Assembly: GCF_000519125.1 (NCBI RefSeq)
Contig: NZ_JAEX01000001.1
Location: forward strand, 186,001-250,000
Direction: 5' to 3'
Origin: Desulfocurvus vexinensis DSM 17965
GTDB lineage: Bacteria; Desulfobacterota; Desulfovibrionia; Desulfovibrionales; Desulfovibrionaceae
DNA length: 64,000 nucleotides
A program made the translations under genes and the position numbers. Each line of letters starts with the position of its first letter. The stretch's first letter is position 1. The notes under the pieces are model-generated. The model had not been told where the DNA came from. It saw nothing but the letters and a program-made list of their open reading frames with translations, and did not search any database. Positions 46,341-55,503 of the stretch are shown here, one piece after another.

Positions 46341-48266
46341 ATGCCCATGAACCTGACCCGCAAGATCATCGCCGCCCACCGGGTTGACGGGGAGATGACC
46401 CCCGGCAGCGAGGTGGCCCTGCGCATCGACCAGACCCTGACCCAGGACGCCACCGGGACCATGGCCCACCTCCAGTTCGAGGCCATCGGCGTGCCCCGGG
46501 TGCGCACCGAGCTGTCGGTGAGCTACGTGGACCACAACACGTTGCAGATGGGCTTTCGCAACCCCGACGACCACCGCTACCTGCGCACCGTGGCCGCGCG
46601 CTACGGCATCGTCTTCTCCCCGGCGGGCACGGGCATCTGCCACCAGCTGCACCTGGAGAATTTCGCGCGCCCGGGGCGGACGCTCATCGGCTCGGACAGC
46701 CACACCCCCACGGCGGGCGGCGTGGGCAGCCTGGCCATGGGCGCGGGGGGCCTGTCCGTGGCCCTGGCCATGGCCGGGGAGCCGTATGTCATCACCATGC
46801 CCCGGGTGGTGGAAGTCCACCTCGCCGGGCGGCTGGGCGGCTGGGCCACGGCCAAGGACATCATCCTGCACCTGCTCGGCGAGCTGAGCGTCAAGGGCGG
46901 GGTGGGCAAGGTGCTGGAATACACCGGGCCGGGCGTGGCCACGCTGACCGTGCCCGAGCGGGCGACCATCACCAACATGGGCGCCGAGCTGGGCGCCACC
47001 ACGTCCATCTTTCCCAGCGACGAGCAGACCCGGGACTTTTTGCGCGCCATGGGCCGCGAGGCGGATTTCGAGGCCCTGGCGGCCGACCCCGGCGCCGACT
47101 ACGACGAGCGCGTGGAGATCGACCTGGGCGCCCTGGAGCCCCTGGTGGCCGCCCCGCACATGCCCGACCAGCGCCGGACCGTGCGCGAGCTGGCCGGGCT
47201 CAAGGTGGACCAGGCGGCCATCGGCTCGTGCACCAACTCCTCCTACGCGGACCTCAAGACCGTGGCCCTGATGCTTGCGGGCCAACGCATCGACCCGGGC
47301 ACGGACCTGCTCGTCTCGCCGGGTTCCAAGCAGGTGCTGGCCATGCTGGCCGCCGAGAATCTCGTGGAGCCCGTGCTGGCCTCGGGCGCGCGGCTGCTGG
47401 AATGCACCTGCGGGCCGTGCATCGGCATGGGCGGTTCGCCGGTGTCGGCGGGCGTGTCGGTGCGCACCTTCAACCGCAACTTCGAGGGCCGCAGCGGCAC
47501 CCAGGACGCCCAGGTCTACCTGGCCAGCCCGCAGACCGCCGCCATGTGCGCCCTGCGCGGCGCGTTCAGCGACCCGGCCACCTGGGGCCAGCCCCCGGCG
47601 CAGCCCGAATTCCCGGCGCGGGTGCCCTCCATCCGCCACCTGTTCGTCATGCCCCCGGCCGACGGCGCGGGCGTGGAGGTGCTGCGCGGGCCCAACATCG
47701 TGGCCCTGGAGACCTTCGACGCCCTGCCCGCGAGCATCGCGGCCACGGTGACCCTCAAGGTGGGCGACAACATCACCACCGACCATATCCTGCCCGCCGG
47801 GGCCCAGATCACGGCCCTGCGCTCCAACATCCCGGCCATCAGCGAGCACGTCTTCTCGCGGGTGGACGCGGGCTTCGTGGCCCGCCAGCGCGAGGCCGGG
47901 TGCGGGATCATCGTGGGCGGCGACAACTACGGCCAGGGCTCCAGCCGCGAGCACGCGGCTCTGGGCCCGCGCCACCTGGGCGTGCGCGCGGTGCTGGTCC
48001 GCTCCCTGGCGCGCATCCACCGCGCCAACCTCGTGAACTTCGGCATCCTGCCGCTGTTGTTCGCCGACCCGGCGGACTACGAGCGCGTGGCCCAGGGCGC
48101 GGCGGTGTCCATCCCCGCCGCGCGGCTGGCCGCCGGCGGCGTGCTGGAGCTGGAGGTGGCGGGCGCGGGCCGGGTGGCCGTCCGAAACGATTTGACGGAA
48201 AACGAACTGGCTATTATTCAGGCAGGCGGCCTGCTCAACCATGTGCGCACCCGCGCGGGCGCGTAG
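46341..48266 (+). CDS. Aconitate hydratase
   Basis: A 641-aa aconitase that isomerises citrate and isocitrate through a [4Fe-4S] cluster. The cluster cysteines are in IGSCTNSSYADL and CTCGPCIGMGGSP. Other family blocks are GSDSHTPTAGGVGSLAMGAG near residue 115 and GDNYGQGSSREHAALGPRHL in the swivel domain. The length matches the short aconitase type found in many anaerobes. ATG 46341 follows CAGGAGCC. In sulfate reducers with an incomplete citric acid cycle it serves glutamate synthesis. Confidence 0.93.
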   Translation: MPMNLTRKIIAAHRVDGEMTPGSEVALRIDQTLTQDATGTMAHLQFEAIGVPRVRTELSVSYVDHNTLQMGFRNPDDHRYLRTVAARYGIVFSPAGTGICHQLHLENFARPGRTLIGSDSHTPTAGGVGSLAMGAGGLSVALAMAGEPYVITMPRVVEVHLAGRLGGWATAKDIILHLLGELSVKGGVGKVLEYTGPGVATLTVPERATITNMGAELGATTSIFPSDEQTRDFLRAMGREADFEALAADPGADYDERVEIDLGALEPLVAAPHMPDQRRTVRELAGLKVDQAAIGSCTNSSYADLKTVALMLAGQRIDPGTDLLVSPGSKQVLAMLAAENLVEPVLASGARLLECTCGPCIGMGGSPVSAGVSVRTFNRNFEGRSGTQDAQVYLASPQTAAMCALRGAFSDPATWGQPPAQPEFPARVPSIRHLFVMPPADGAGVEVLRGPNIVALETFDALPASIAATVTLKVGDNITTDHILPAGAQITALRSNIPAISEHVFSRVDAGFVARQREAGCGIIVGGDNYGQGSSREHAALGPRHLGVRAVLVRSLARIHRANLVNFGILPLLFADPADYERVAQGAAVSIPAARLAAGGVLELEVAGAGRVAVRNDLTENELAIIQAGGLLNHVRTRAGA

Positions 48267-48299
48267 GCCCGCCACAACCGAACCCCCTTTGGAGACGTC

Positions 48300-50189
48300 A
48301 TGCTAGACGGAATGCGGCAGCACGCCGGATCGTGGGTCATCAAGATCCTGTTCCTGATCATCATCCTGGCGTTCATCCTGGCCTACGGCTCGGGCTCGCT
48401 GCAGCAGGGCGGCAGCGGCATCCTGGCCTACGTGGACGACGAGCCCATCCTCGTGCGCGACTTCGAGCGCCAGTACGAGACCGACGTGCGCCAGCTCCAG
48501 GAGCAGATCCCCAACCTGAGCGCCGAGGACATGGCCAAGTTCGACATCAAGCAGGCCGTGCTGGCCAAGATGGTCAACACCATGCTGCTGGACCGCCAGG
48601 CCCAGCGCCTGGGCATCGGCGTGACCGACGCCGAGCTGGGAGCCTTCATCCGCTCCAACCCGCGCTTCCAGGGCGAGGGCCAGGCCTTCGACGAGCAGTA
48701 CTACGAGCGCGCGGTGCGCGCCCAGGGCATGACCCCCGCAGCCTTCGAGGAGTCCACCCGCCGGGCCATCGTGCAGCACAAGCTCATGGAGCACGTGGGC
48801 CGCGCGGCCCAGGTCCAGGAGCGCGAGGCTCGCGACCTGTTCCTGTTCAGCCAGGAGCGGCTGGTGGTGGACTACCTGCTGCTGCCCTGGGAGGACTTCA
48901 AGGAGGGCGTGACCCCCGCCGAGGAGGAGATCGCCACCTACTACAAGGACAATATGGAGCGCTTCAAGCGTCCGGCCACGGCGGGCTTCAACCTGCTGCT
49001 GCTGGCCCCGGCCAACCTGGCCTCGCGCCAGGAGGTGGACGACGCCGCCGTGCGCGCCTACTACGACACCCACCCCGGGGAGTTCGAGGTCGCCGAGTCC
49101 GTGCGCGCCCGGCACATCCTGCTGGAGTTGCCCGCCGACGCCCCCGGGGCCCAGGCCGACAAGGCGCGCGTCGAGCTGCTCAAGCTCAAGGCCCGCCTGG
49201 CCAAGGGCGAGAGCTTCGCCACCCTGGCCGAGAAGCATTCCGACTGCCCGAGCAGCGCGCGCGGCGGCGACCTGGGCTGGTTCACCCGCCAGGCCATGGT
49301 CGCGCCCTTTGCCGAGGCCGCCTTCGCCCTGGAGCCCGGGGCCGTGAGCGACCCGGTGCGCACCGAGTTCGGCTGGCACCTGATCAAGGTCGAGGAGCGC
49401 CGCGAGGCCGGGACCAAGACCTTCGAGGAGGCCGCTCAGGGCATCCGCCAGCAGCTGGCCGAGGAGAAGGCCGCCGACGCCCTGCACGAAGTGCTGGACA
49501 TGGCCATCGGCCGTCTGGTGGCCGGGGACACCCTGGCCCAGGTGGCCGAGTCGCTGGATCTGCCGCTGCAGCCCGTGCCTGCCGTGGCCAAGGCCACCCT
49601 GGTGCAGCGCCTGGGCGTGGACGAGGCCTCCGCCGAGATGCTCTTCGGCCTGGCCGTGGGCAAGGCCACCGAGATCCCCGTGGAGATCGAGGAGGGCGCC
49701 CTGCTGGCCGAGAAGACCGTGGACAACCCCGAGTCCGTGGCCGGGCTGGACGAGGTGCGCGAGGCCATCGTGGAGGCCCTGCGCCGCGAGGCGGCCATGC
49801 GCCTGGCCCGCGAGAAGGCCGTCCAGGTGCTGGCCGAGACTGCGGACGGCGACCTGCCCGCGACCCTGCGCGGCAAGGTCAAGACCAGCGAGCCCTTCCA
49901 GCGCTCGGGCGTGGTCGGCGAGCTGGGCATGAACCCGACCCTGGCCGAGGCCGCCTTCGCCGCCGAGGCCGGGAAGTGGCTGCCCGAGCCCCACGCCGTG
50001 GCCAACGGCTACGCCCTGGTGCGCGTGCGCGAGCGTCAGGTGCCCTCCGACGAGCAGTGGGCCGCCGCCAGGGACGTCATGCTGGCCCAGATCCGCCAGT
50101 CGCGCCAGCAGGAGATGTTCCAGGCCTTTGTCATGGAACTGCGCGACAAGGCCCAGGTCAAGATCGTGGAGCCGCGCGTGCTGCAATAG
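48300..50189 (+). CDS. PpiD-like membrane-anchored peptidyl-prolyl isomerase
   Basis: A 629-aa periplasmic chaperone. One N-terminal helix (SWVIKILFLIIILAFILAYG, residues 11-30) anchors it in the inner membrane. A SurA-type domain follows (YVDDEPILVRDFERQYE, then KQAVLAKMVNTMLLDRQAQR). A parvulin domain is at about 265-365 (VRARHILLELP, LAEKHSDCPSSARGGDLGWF, EFGWHLIKVEER). The architecture is that of PpiD, which assists folding of secreted proteins at the translocon. The gene starts 33 bp after aconitase. Confidence 0.9.
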   Translation: MLDGMRQHAGSWVIKILFLIIILAFILAYGSGSLQQGGSGILAYVDDEPILVRDFERQYETDVRQLQEQIPNLSAEDMAKFDIKQAVLAKMVNTMLLDRQAQRLGIGVTDAELGAFIRSNPRFQGEGQAFDEQYYERAVRAQGMTPAAFEESTRRAIVQHKLMEHVGRAAQVQEREARDLFLFSQERLVVDYLLLPWEDFKEGVTPAEEEIATYYKDNMERFKRPATAGFNLLLLAPANLASRQEVDDAAVRAYYDTHPGEFEVAESVRARHILLELPADAPGAQADKARVELLKLKARLAKGESFATLAEKHSDCPSSARGGDLGWFTRQAMVAPFAEAAFALEPGAVSDPVRTEFGWHLIKVEERREAGTKTFEEAAQGIRQQLAEEKAADALHEVLDMAIGRLVAGDTLAQVAESLDLPLQPVPAVAKATLVQRLGVDEASAEMLFGLAVGKATEIPVEIEEGALLAEKTVDNPESVAGLDEVREAIVEALRREAAMRLAREKAVQVLAETADGDLPATLRGKVKTSEPFQRSGVVGELGMNPTLAEAAFAAEAGKWLPEPHAVANGYALVRVRERQVPSDEQWAAARDVMLAQIRQSRQQEMFQAFVMELRDKAQVKIVEPRVLQ

Positions 50190-50211
50190 CGCGCGGCCAC
50201 CTTGCAATGGC

Positions 50212-50245
50212 AAAGGCCCGTCCGGCATGTCCGGGCGGGCCTTTT
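50212..50245 (+). terminator. Intrinsic terminator after the PpiD-like gene
   Basis: The stem AAAGGCCCG/CGGGCCTTT (50212-50220, 50236-50244) has an inner TCCGG...CCGGG pairing and ends in TTTT. Confidence 0.8.
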
Positions 50246-50354
50246 CGCTGGCCTGCGGGGGGCGCTGCGGTGGTGCGGGGGCTGGCCCGCGCCGCAGCGC
50301 CGTTGCGGTGCAGCCGGGCCGGGGCGGAGCCCGCCGGGCCGCGCGGCGCGGGGC

Positions 50355-50708
50355 TCAGTCCTGCCCTGCGGCCCCGGGGTGCAGCCTGCGCCACAGCCGA
50401 AGGCCCAGGGCCGCAGCCTTGAGGGGCAGGTACATGTAGACCACGATCATCACCAGGGCGTAGATGTAGCCCCCGTTCCAGGGGTTGTCCTTGTACCAGG
50501 AATACGCGGGGTGGTTCCAGATGACGAAGAAAAAGAAGATCAGGCCCATGGTGTGCAGGAAGGAGCCCAGGCGCTGGCCCCGGTGGTAGCCCCAGCCGAT
50601 GGCCGCCACCAGCGCCAGGTACAGGACCAGCGACAGCGGCGAGATCAGCGTCAGCGAGACTTCCAGGGCCCGCTGCACCAGCAGCAGAAGGTTCTTCAGG
50701 CCTTGCAC
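50355..50708 (-). CDS. Small membrane protein of unknown function
   Basis: A 117-aa protein with three hydrophobic segments (LTLISPLSLVLYLALVAAIG, FLHTMGLIFFFFVIWNHPAY, IYALVMIVVYMYLPLKAAAL). A basic tail (RLWRRLHPG) suggests an inside C-terminus. GTG 50708 is chosen because GGAGGCGCC lies right upstream; the in-frame frame runs up to 50759. No family recognised. Confidence 0.65.
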   Translation of the reverse strand: MQGLKNLLLLVQRALEVSLTLISPLSLVLYLALVAAIGWGYHRGQRLGSFLHTMGLIFFFFVIWNHPAYSWYKDNPWNGGYIYALVMIVVYMYLPLKAAALGLRLWRRLHPGAAGQD

Positions 50709-50778
50709 GGCGCCTCCGGGGCTTTGGCCCAGGGTAGCGCATTGGCCGCAGCCGCGCAACCCGCCCCGGGCCGCCGCC

Positions 50779-51663
50779 TCAGCCCGGGGCCACCCGTGCC
50801 TGGCGGCGCAAAAGCGCCAGGTTGGGCAGCACGATGCCCGCCACGATGAGCGCCGCCCCGGCCAGCTGGCGGGCGAAGACCGGCTCGCCCAGCAGCAGGG
50901 CCGCCGCAGCCACGGTGGTCACCGGTTCCATGGTGGAGAAGATGGACGCATACGCGCTGCCCACGGCCTCGATGGCCGTGTAGAGCAGGGTCAGGGCCAG
51001 CACCGTGGGCACCAGGCCCAGGGCCAGGGCCACGCCCGCCTGGGCCGGGGTCACGCTGCCCGGGTCGGGCAGCCCGCGTAGCAGGGTGAAGGCCAGGGCG
51101 GCGAAGAAGATCACGTACAGCGAGAAGGTCAGCGGGCGCTCGCCGCGCATCAGGCGCTGCACCAGCAGCATGTAGACCGAGAAGACGGCCATGGACACGC
51201 AGGCCCACAGCACCCCGGCCAGGGCCACCTCGCGCATGAAGGCGTCCAGGAATACCAGGGCGCACCCGGCGGTGACCAGCACCAGCGACAGGCCCACCCG
51301 CCGCCCGATGCGCTGGCGGTGGATGAGCGCCCCGAGCAGCGTGACCACGGCGGGGTAGAAGTACAGGATCAGCGAGGTGGTGGCGGCGGGGATGGTCTCC
51401 AGGGAAAGCATGAAGCAGGTGCTCTGCACCGGGGAGATGAGCCCGCCCAGCAGCGCCGTCTTGAGCAGCCCGGCGGGCGAGATGCGCAGGGCCTCGCGCC
51501 GGGTGGCCGCGAACCAGGCCGCCAGCAGCAGCGCCCCGATGACGAAGCGGTATTGCAGCATGCGCGTGGAGTCCAGGCCGTGGGCGAAGCCGAGTTTGCC
51601 CAGGATGGGCAGCAGCCCGAAGCAGCAGGCCGAAAGCACGGCGCAGACAAGACCTTTTCGCAT
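50779..51663 (-). CDS. EamA/DMT-family transporter
   Basis: A 294-aa inner-membrane protein with about ten helices in two EamA repeats. Clear family blocks are MRKGLVCAVLSACCFGLLPI at the start, SLILYFYPAVVTLLGALIHR at the end of repeat one and STMEPVTTVAAAALLLGEPV in repeat two. Substrate unknown. ATG 51663 is well placed. It is unrelated in position to the other EamA gene at 9650-10549. Confidence 0.9.
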   Translation of the reverse strand: MRKGLVCAVLSACCFGLLPILGKLGFAHGLDSTRMLQYRFVIGALLLAAWFAATRREALRISPAGLLKTALLGGLISPVQSTCFMLSLETIPAATTSLILYFYPAVVTLLGALIHRQRIGRRVGLSLVLVTAGCALVFLDAFMREVALAGVLWACVSMAVFSVYMLLVQRLMRGERPLTFSLYVIFFAALAFTLLRGLPDPGSVTPAQAGVALALGLVPTVLALTLLYTAIEAVGSAYASIFSTMEPVTTVAAAALLLGEPVFARQLAGAALIVAGIVLPNLALLRRQARVAPG

Positions 51664-51832
51664 GGTGCAACCCCGGGAAGCGGTGAGCGGTGCGGGGGGT
51701 TATAGCACCATGGCCCCCGGGGGCAAGCGGAATCGCGCCCGGGGCGCCCGGAACGGCCAGCCGCGCAGGTCCGGGGGCGTGTCGTGCGATCCTGGCGGGG
51801 CGGGCCGGGGGCGCGAACACCCGGCCATGGCG

Positions 51833-52891
51833 TCACACCTGGCCCATGCGCTGGGCGATCTCGTGGTGGTTGACCAGGCAGCGGCTGACGTAGCCCACGG
51901 TGTCGGCGAAGGCCGGGATGCGCCCGTAGCGCTTGTAGACCCCGGCGTCCTCGCTGGTGTTGCCCAGCCCGGCGTGGTAGCCGGCGGCGGCGGCCAGGAT
52001 GTTGCCGCCCCGGGCCCGCAGGAAGCGCGCCAGCATGAGCACCATGGCGCCCACGGGTTTGGCGTAGAGCACGCGCTCGTCGAAGCCCTGGAAGAAGGCC
52101 ACGTCCTTGGCGTCGAAGATGTTGCGCCCGGCGAAGTTGGCCTCCAGGTAGGCCGTGAAGCGCTGGCGGGCGTCCTTGACCTCGGCGTCCAGCGCGTCCA
52201 CCGCGGCGGCGGCGTCCAGGTAGGCCCGGGCCTGGGGGAAGGGCGCGCCGTCGGCGTGGGCCTGCATGGCCGCGCGCAAGAGCTCGGCCTCGTCGCCCAG
52301 GCGCCTGCGCTCGCGCAGGGCCTCGCGCCACTGGGCGCGCACGGCGGTGTAGTGCGCCCCGGCCCCTGCGTCGGCGGGGTTCCTGTAGGGCGCGGCGCCG
52401 TGGGCGGGCACGGAGCCTGCCACCATCAGGCCGTACTCGCTGGCCGTGGGGCCGATGAACTGGCAGATGCCCACGGCCAGGGCCCAGGACACGGCGAATT
52501 CGTTGAAGAACGATTCGGCCATGATCTGCCCGGCGACCCAGGCCGGGTCCATGGGGTAGACCTCGCGGTGGGCGTGGCAGGAGCGCACGATCCACAGGCA
52601 GATGTTGGCCACGCGCTTGTGCAGCTCCACCTCGGCCAGCGGCTTGCGCCATACGGGCAGGTTGCGGCCCTGGTAGTTCTCGCGCACGAAGTCCATGACG
52701 GCCAGGGTCAGGCGCTCCTGGACGGCGCGGCCCGCCGCCCCGTCCAGGTCGAGCTGGCGGGAGCGCGGCAGGATGACGTTGATATGCGTGGCGGCGGCGG
52801 GCGCTTGGGGCGCGGCCAGGGCCGGGGCGGCCAGGGGCAGCAGGGCGGCGGCCACGGCGGCTTGCAGGGCGGTGCGGCGTTGCTTGTCCAT
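51833..52891 (-). CDS. Lytic transglycosylase-like protein (SLT fold)
   Basis: A 352-aa exported protein. The signal peptide is MDKQRRTALQAAVAAALLPL, ending near ALA. The SLT motif is visible as MAESFFNEFAVSWALAVGIC with catalytic glutamate E126, followed by QFIGPTASEYGL. The later AAGYHAGLGNTSEDAGVYKR and YVSRCLVNH correspond to the family AYNAG and C-terminal blocks. It would cleave peptidoglycan glycan strands. A 80-residue helical insertion (residues 200-280) is not typical. ATG 52891 is chosen over the in-frame start at 52972 because it begins the signal peptide. Confidence 0.8.
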   Translation of the reverse strand: MDKQRRTALQAAVAAALLPLAAPALAAPQAPAAATHINVILPRSRQLDLDGAAGRAVQERLTLAVMDFVRENYQGRNLPVWRKPLAEVELHKRVANICLWIVRSCHAHREVYPMDPAWVAGQIMAESFFNEFAVSWALAVGICQFIGPTASEYGLMVAGSVPAHGAAPYRNPADAGAGAHYTAVRAQWREALRERRRLGDEAELLRAAMQAHADGAPFPQARAYLDAAAAVDALDAEVKDARQRFTAYLEANFAGRNIFDAKDVAFFQGFDERVLYAKPVGAMVLMLARFLRARGGNILAAAAGYHAGLGNTSEDAGVYKRYGRIPAFADTVGYVSRCLVNHHEIAQRMGQV

Positions 52892-53022
52892 GGCGCAAGG
52901 CATAGCACGGCGCGACCCGGTTGCGAAGGGGGGCGGGCAGGCTTTGCCCCCGGCGCCCGGAGATGCTAGCATGGACCCCGAGGGGGACGATGCCCCGGCA
53001 GGCCCGGGGCGTGGAGGTTTTC

Positions 53023-54045
53023 ATGCCCGATGTGTCGCGGGTTCCCGAGGACGCGTATTTCGCGGTGTCGCCGCTGATGCTGTTTCCGCACACCCACGGG
53101 AACTTCGAGGTCTACCTGCGCCAGGACGGCGAGTACGTGCTCTACACGCGCACCGGCGAGCTGTTCACGGCGACCCACAAGCGGACCATGCACGACCTGG
53201 GCGTGCGTGAGGTCTTCGTGCTGCGCGAGCAGAGCGCGCGCTTTCGCCGCTACGTCGAGGAGAACCTGGGGGCGATCCTGTCCAACGAGAGCCTGCCCGT
53301 GCGCGAGCGGGCGGGCATCTTCTACGACGTGTCGGTGTCCATCGTGCGCCAGGCGTTCACCCGGCGCCTGCCCGAGACCATGAGCGAGGCCGAGTTCGCG
53401 CGCATCCGCCGCCTGGTGCGCGGCTGCGTGGGCTTTTTGTCGCGCGGCGACGGGCTGCGCGCCGTGGGCGGGCTGGTCAGCCACGACTACAAGGTCTACC
53501 GCCACAGCATCAACGTGCTGGTCTTCGCCATGGCCATTTTGCAGACCTACGACCTGGAGGAGTCCTTCCTGGAGGAATGCGGGCTGGGGGCCATCCTGCA
53601 CGACGTGGGCAAGACCGGGATACCGCGCGACATCCTGGAGCGCCCCGTGAAGCTTTCGGCGCGCGACAAGGAGATCCTGCGCACCCACCCCGTGCGCGGG
53701 GCGGCCCTGTGCGCCGGGATGCCGCTGCCCGGCGAGGTGATCAACGTGATCCTGTTCCACCACGAGAAGCTCGACGGCTCGGGCTACCCTGCGGGCATCG
53801 CGGCGCAGTCGCTGCCGCTGGCGGTGCGGGTGGTGGCCGTGGCCGACAAGTACGAGAACCTCATCTCCGGGCCGCGCTGGCAGGCGGGGCTTTCGCCCTT
53901 CCGGGCCCTGCGCGCGCTCTCGGAGCGCTACAAGGGCAAGTACGACCCCGACGTCATCCGCAGGCTGGTGCTGGTGCTCTCCGGCGCAGGGCTGGCCGGG
54001 GACGGGGCCGGGGGCGAGGAGCCCGCCGGGGAGGCCGGAGCGTAG
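53023..54045 (+). CDS. HD-GYP domain phosphodiesterase
   Basis: A 340-aa protein with an N-terminal DUF3391-like or sensor region (LMLFPHTHGNFEVYLRQDGE) and a C-terminal HD-GYP domain. The metal-binding HD is H193/D194 in AILHDVGKTGIP, followed by THPVRGAALCAGM and the defining HHEKLDGSGYPAG. Such enzymes hydrolyse cyclic di-GMP and so reduce biofilm signals. ATG 53023 follows GGAGGTTTT. No receiver domain is present, so input is through the N-terminal region. Confidence 0.92.
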   Translation: MPDVSRVPEDAYFAVSPLMLFPHTHGNFEVYLRQDGEYVLYTRTGELFTATHKRTMHDLGVREVFVLREQSARFRRYVEENLGAILSNESLPVRERAGIFYDVSVSIVRQAFTRRLPETMSEAEFARIRRLVRGCVGFLSRGDGLRAVGGLVSHDYKVYRHSINVLVFAMAILQTYDLEESFLEECGLGAILHDVGKTGIPRDILERPVKLSARDKEILRTHPVRGAALCAGMPLPGEVINVILFHHEKLDGSGYPAGIAAQSLPLAVRVVAVADKYENLISGPRWQAGLSPFRALRALSERYKGKYDPDVIRRLVLVLSGAGLAGDGAGGEEPAGEAGA

Positions 54046-54062
54046 CCGGGCGCCGGAAAAGG

Positions 54063-54092
54063 CGCGCCGCGCGACTGGCGTCGCGCGGCGCG
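54063..54092. repeat. Perfect GC palindrome at a convergent junction
   Basis: Arms 54063-54075 and 54080-54092 pair over 13 bp with a TGGC loop, between the HD-GYP gene and the small minus-strand gene. No T tract follows. Confidence 0.55.
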
Positions 54093-54116
54093 TCCTGGCG
54101 GCGGACATCCGCCGGG

Positions 54117-54323
54117 CTAGAACAGGAAGGACAGGATGCGCAAGGGCAGGGGGGTCCGCTTGGGCTTCGGGGGCGTGACGGCCCATTGCCTGCGGCATTC
54201 GGACAGGGTGCTGTTCCTGCGCCGGGCCTCGGCGCGCAGGCCCCTGGTCGCGGCCTTGAGCTCGCGGCGCAGCTCGCGCATCTGCCGCTTGTGCTCCAGG
54301 ACCAGTGCATCGGTGGTGTACAT
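54117..54323 (-). CDS. Small basic helical protein (hypothetical)
   Basis: A possible 68-aa protein, very basic and helical in its first two thirds (EHKRQMRELRRELKAATRGL) with a proline-rich basic tail (TPPKPKRTPLPLRIL). ATG 54323 has only a weak GAGG upstream. It has the look of a nucleic-acid-binding or coiled-coil protein, but I recognise no family, and it may not be expressed. Confidence 0.45.
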   Translation of the reverse strand: MYTTDALVLEHKRQMRELRRELKAATRGLRAEARRRNSTLSECRRQWAVTPPKPKRTPLPLRILSFLF

Positions 54324-54420
54324 GGCGTGAGCCTCGTGTGACGTTCGGCGCTCCGGGCCGGGCCCGGGGCGCTTGGGTCCGGCCGGCACCCCTATGCCGT
54401 CCACAACCCGGTGCTGAAAA

Positions 54421-54489
54421 AACTCCCGCCCGGCGCCCCTCTGCGCCCGGGGGAGTTGTTTTTCCACAGGCCCCTGCGGGGCTGTGTGG
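54421..54489. terminator. Two back-to-back hairpins, terminator-like
   Basis: The first hairpin (arms about 54421-54435 and 54444-54457) is flanked by A and T runs, so it could terminate in both directions. The second (54464-54489, CCACA...TGTGG with GCCCC/GGGGC) follows at once. No known gene reads into them from either side except the weak ORF at 54117-54323. The gap 54324-54830 also holds a tandem repeat and the next promoter. Confidence 0.45.
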
Positions 54490-54687
54490 AAAAGCGCATG
54501 AAGAGAGTATATTGGCCGCAGCAAGGGGCCGCAAATAGAAAATATCTATGGGAAGGCGCGAGTGGCGGCGGAGGCTGGAATAGCGCAATTTGCCGAAATA
54601 TCGTTGAAATTGCCGTCCCGCAGCATGGGGAGGCGGCCCGGCTCAGGCGGCAGGGGCCGGAGTGCGGCCCGCCCGGAACCGGGAGGG

Positions 54688-54767
54688 CAGGCCGCCGGGC
54701 GTAGGTGCAGGCCGCCGGGCATGGGTGCAAACAGCCGGGCAACGGCGCAGGCCGCCGGGCGTGGGCC
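54688..54767. repeat. Four 20-bp tandem repeats upstream of the cyclophilin gene
   Basis: Units at 54688, 54708, 54728 and 54748 share CAGGCCGCCGGGC followed by a variable seven bases (for example GTAGGTG, ATGGGTG). The third unit is the most divergent. The array ends one base before the -35 hexamer at 54769. Confidence 0.85.
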
Positions 54768-54768
54768 T

Positions 54769-54797
54769 TTGACAACCCGCCCCGGCTCTCCTATTGC
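54769..54797 (+). promoter_or_regulatory. Putative sigma-70 promoter of the cyclophilin gene
   Basis: A perfect TTGACA (54769-54774) is 17 bp from TATTGC (54792-54797). Transcription would start near 54804, about 27 nt before ATG 54831. Confidence 0.6.
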
Positions 54798-54830
54798 TGA
54801 CTGGCGGACAATCCCGCAAAGGAGTGAACA

Positions 54831-55394
54831 ATGAAAGGATTCGGCATCGTCCTGGCCGCACTGGCCCTGATCGTCACCCTGGGCGCGGCCCGGGCCCAGG
54901 CCCAGGGGGCCGGGCCCGTGGTCGTCCTGGAAACCAGCAAGGGCACAATCATGGTGCTGCTCGACCCCGCCAAGGCTCCGGCCACGGTGGAGAACTTCCT
55001 GAAGTACGTGGACGCGGGCTTCTACGACGGCACGCTGTTCCACCGGGTCATCAAGGGCTTCATGATCCAGGGCGGCGGGTTCGACACGTCCCTGCGCCCC
55101 AAGCCGACCATGGCGCCCATCCGCAACGAGTCCGGCAACGGCCTGGAAAACCGGCGCGGCACCATCGCCATGGCCCGCACCAACGACCTGGACAGCGCCA
55201 CCAGCCAGTTCTACATCAACCATGTGGACAACGCCTTCCTGGACACCAACAAATACTGCGTGTTCGGCAAGGTGCTGCGCGGGCTGAACGTGGTGGACGA
55301 GATCGCGGGCGTGGCCACCGGCAACCAGGGCGGCATGGCCGACGTGCCCCGCGAGCAGGTGCTCATCCTGCGGGCCTACCGGCACCAGGGCTAG
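54831..55394 (+). CDS. Periplasmic cyclophilin-type peptidyl-prolyl isomerase
   Basis: A 187-aa cyclophilin with a signal peptide (MKGFGIVLAALALIVTLGAA, cleavage near AQA). Family blocks are VENFLKYVDAGFYDGTLFHR, VIKGFMIQGGGF and ATSQFYINHVDNAFLD, including the catalytic-site Arg and Phe residues. It would assist folding of exported proteins. ATG 54831 follows AAAGGAGTG. It has its own promoter beside a tandem repeat array. Confidence 0.93.
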   Translation: MKGFGIVLAALALIVTLGAARAQAQGAGPVVVLETSKGTIMVLLDPAKAPATVENFLKYVDAGFYDGTLFHRVIKGFMIQGGGFDTSLRPKPTMAPIRNESGNGLENRRGTIAMARTNDLDSATSQFYINHVDNAFLDTNKYCVFGKVLRGLNVVDEIAGVATGNQGGMADVPREQVLILRAYRHQG

Positions 55395-55439
55395 CTCTCG
55401 CCCGGCGGGCCGGGGACGTTCCCGGCCCGCCCGGCACCC

Positions 55440-55469
55440 TTGACGCCCCACCCGGCGGCGGGATAGGAA
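55440..55469 (+). promoter_or_regulatory. Putative promoter of the TetR-family gene
   Basis: TTGACG (55440-55445), 18-bp spacer, TAGGAA (55464-55469). The start of transcription would be about 30 nt before ATG 55504. Confidence 0.35.
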
Positions 55470-55503
55470 ACCGTTACATTCTTTCCGGTTCCCGAGGTGC
55501 CCA

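Noticed and set aside
54688-54767. 20-bp repeats as a possible CRISPR array
   Set aside because: The units are directly adjacent with no unique spacers, and no cas genes are near.
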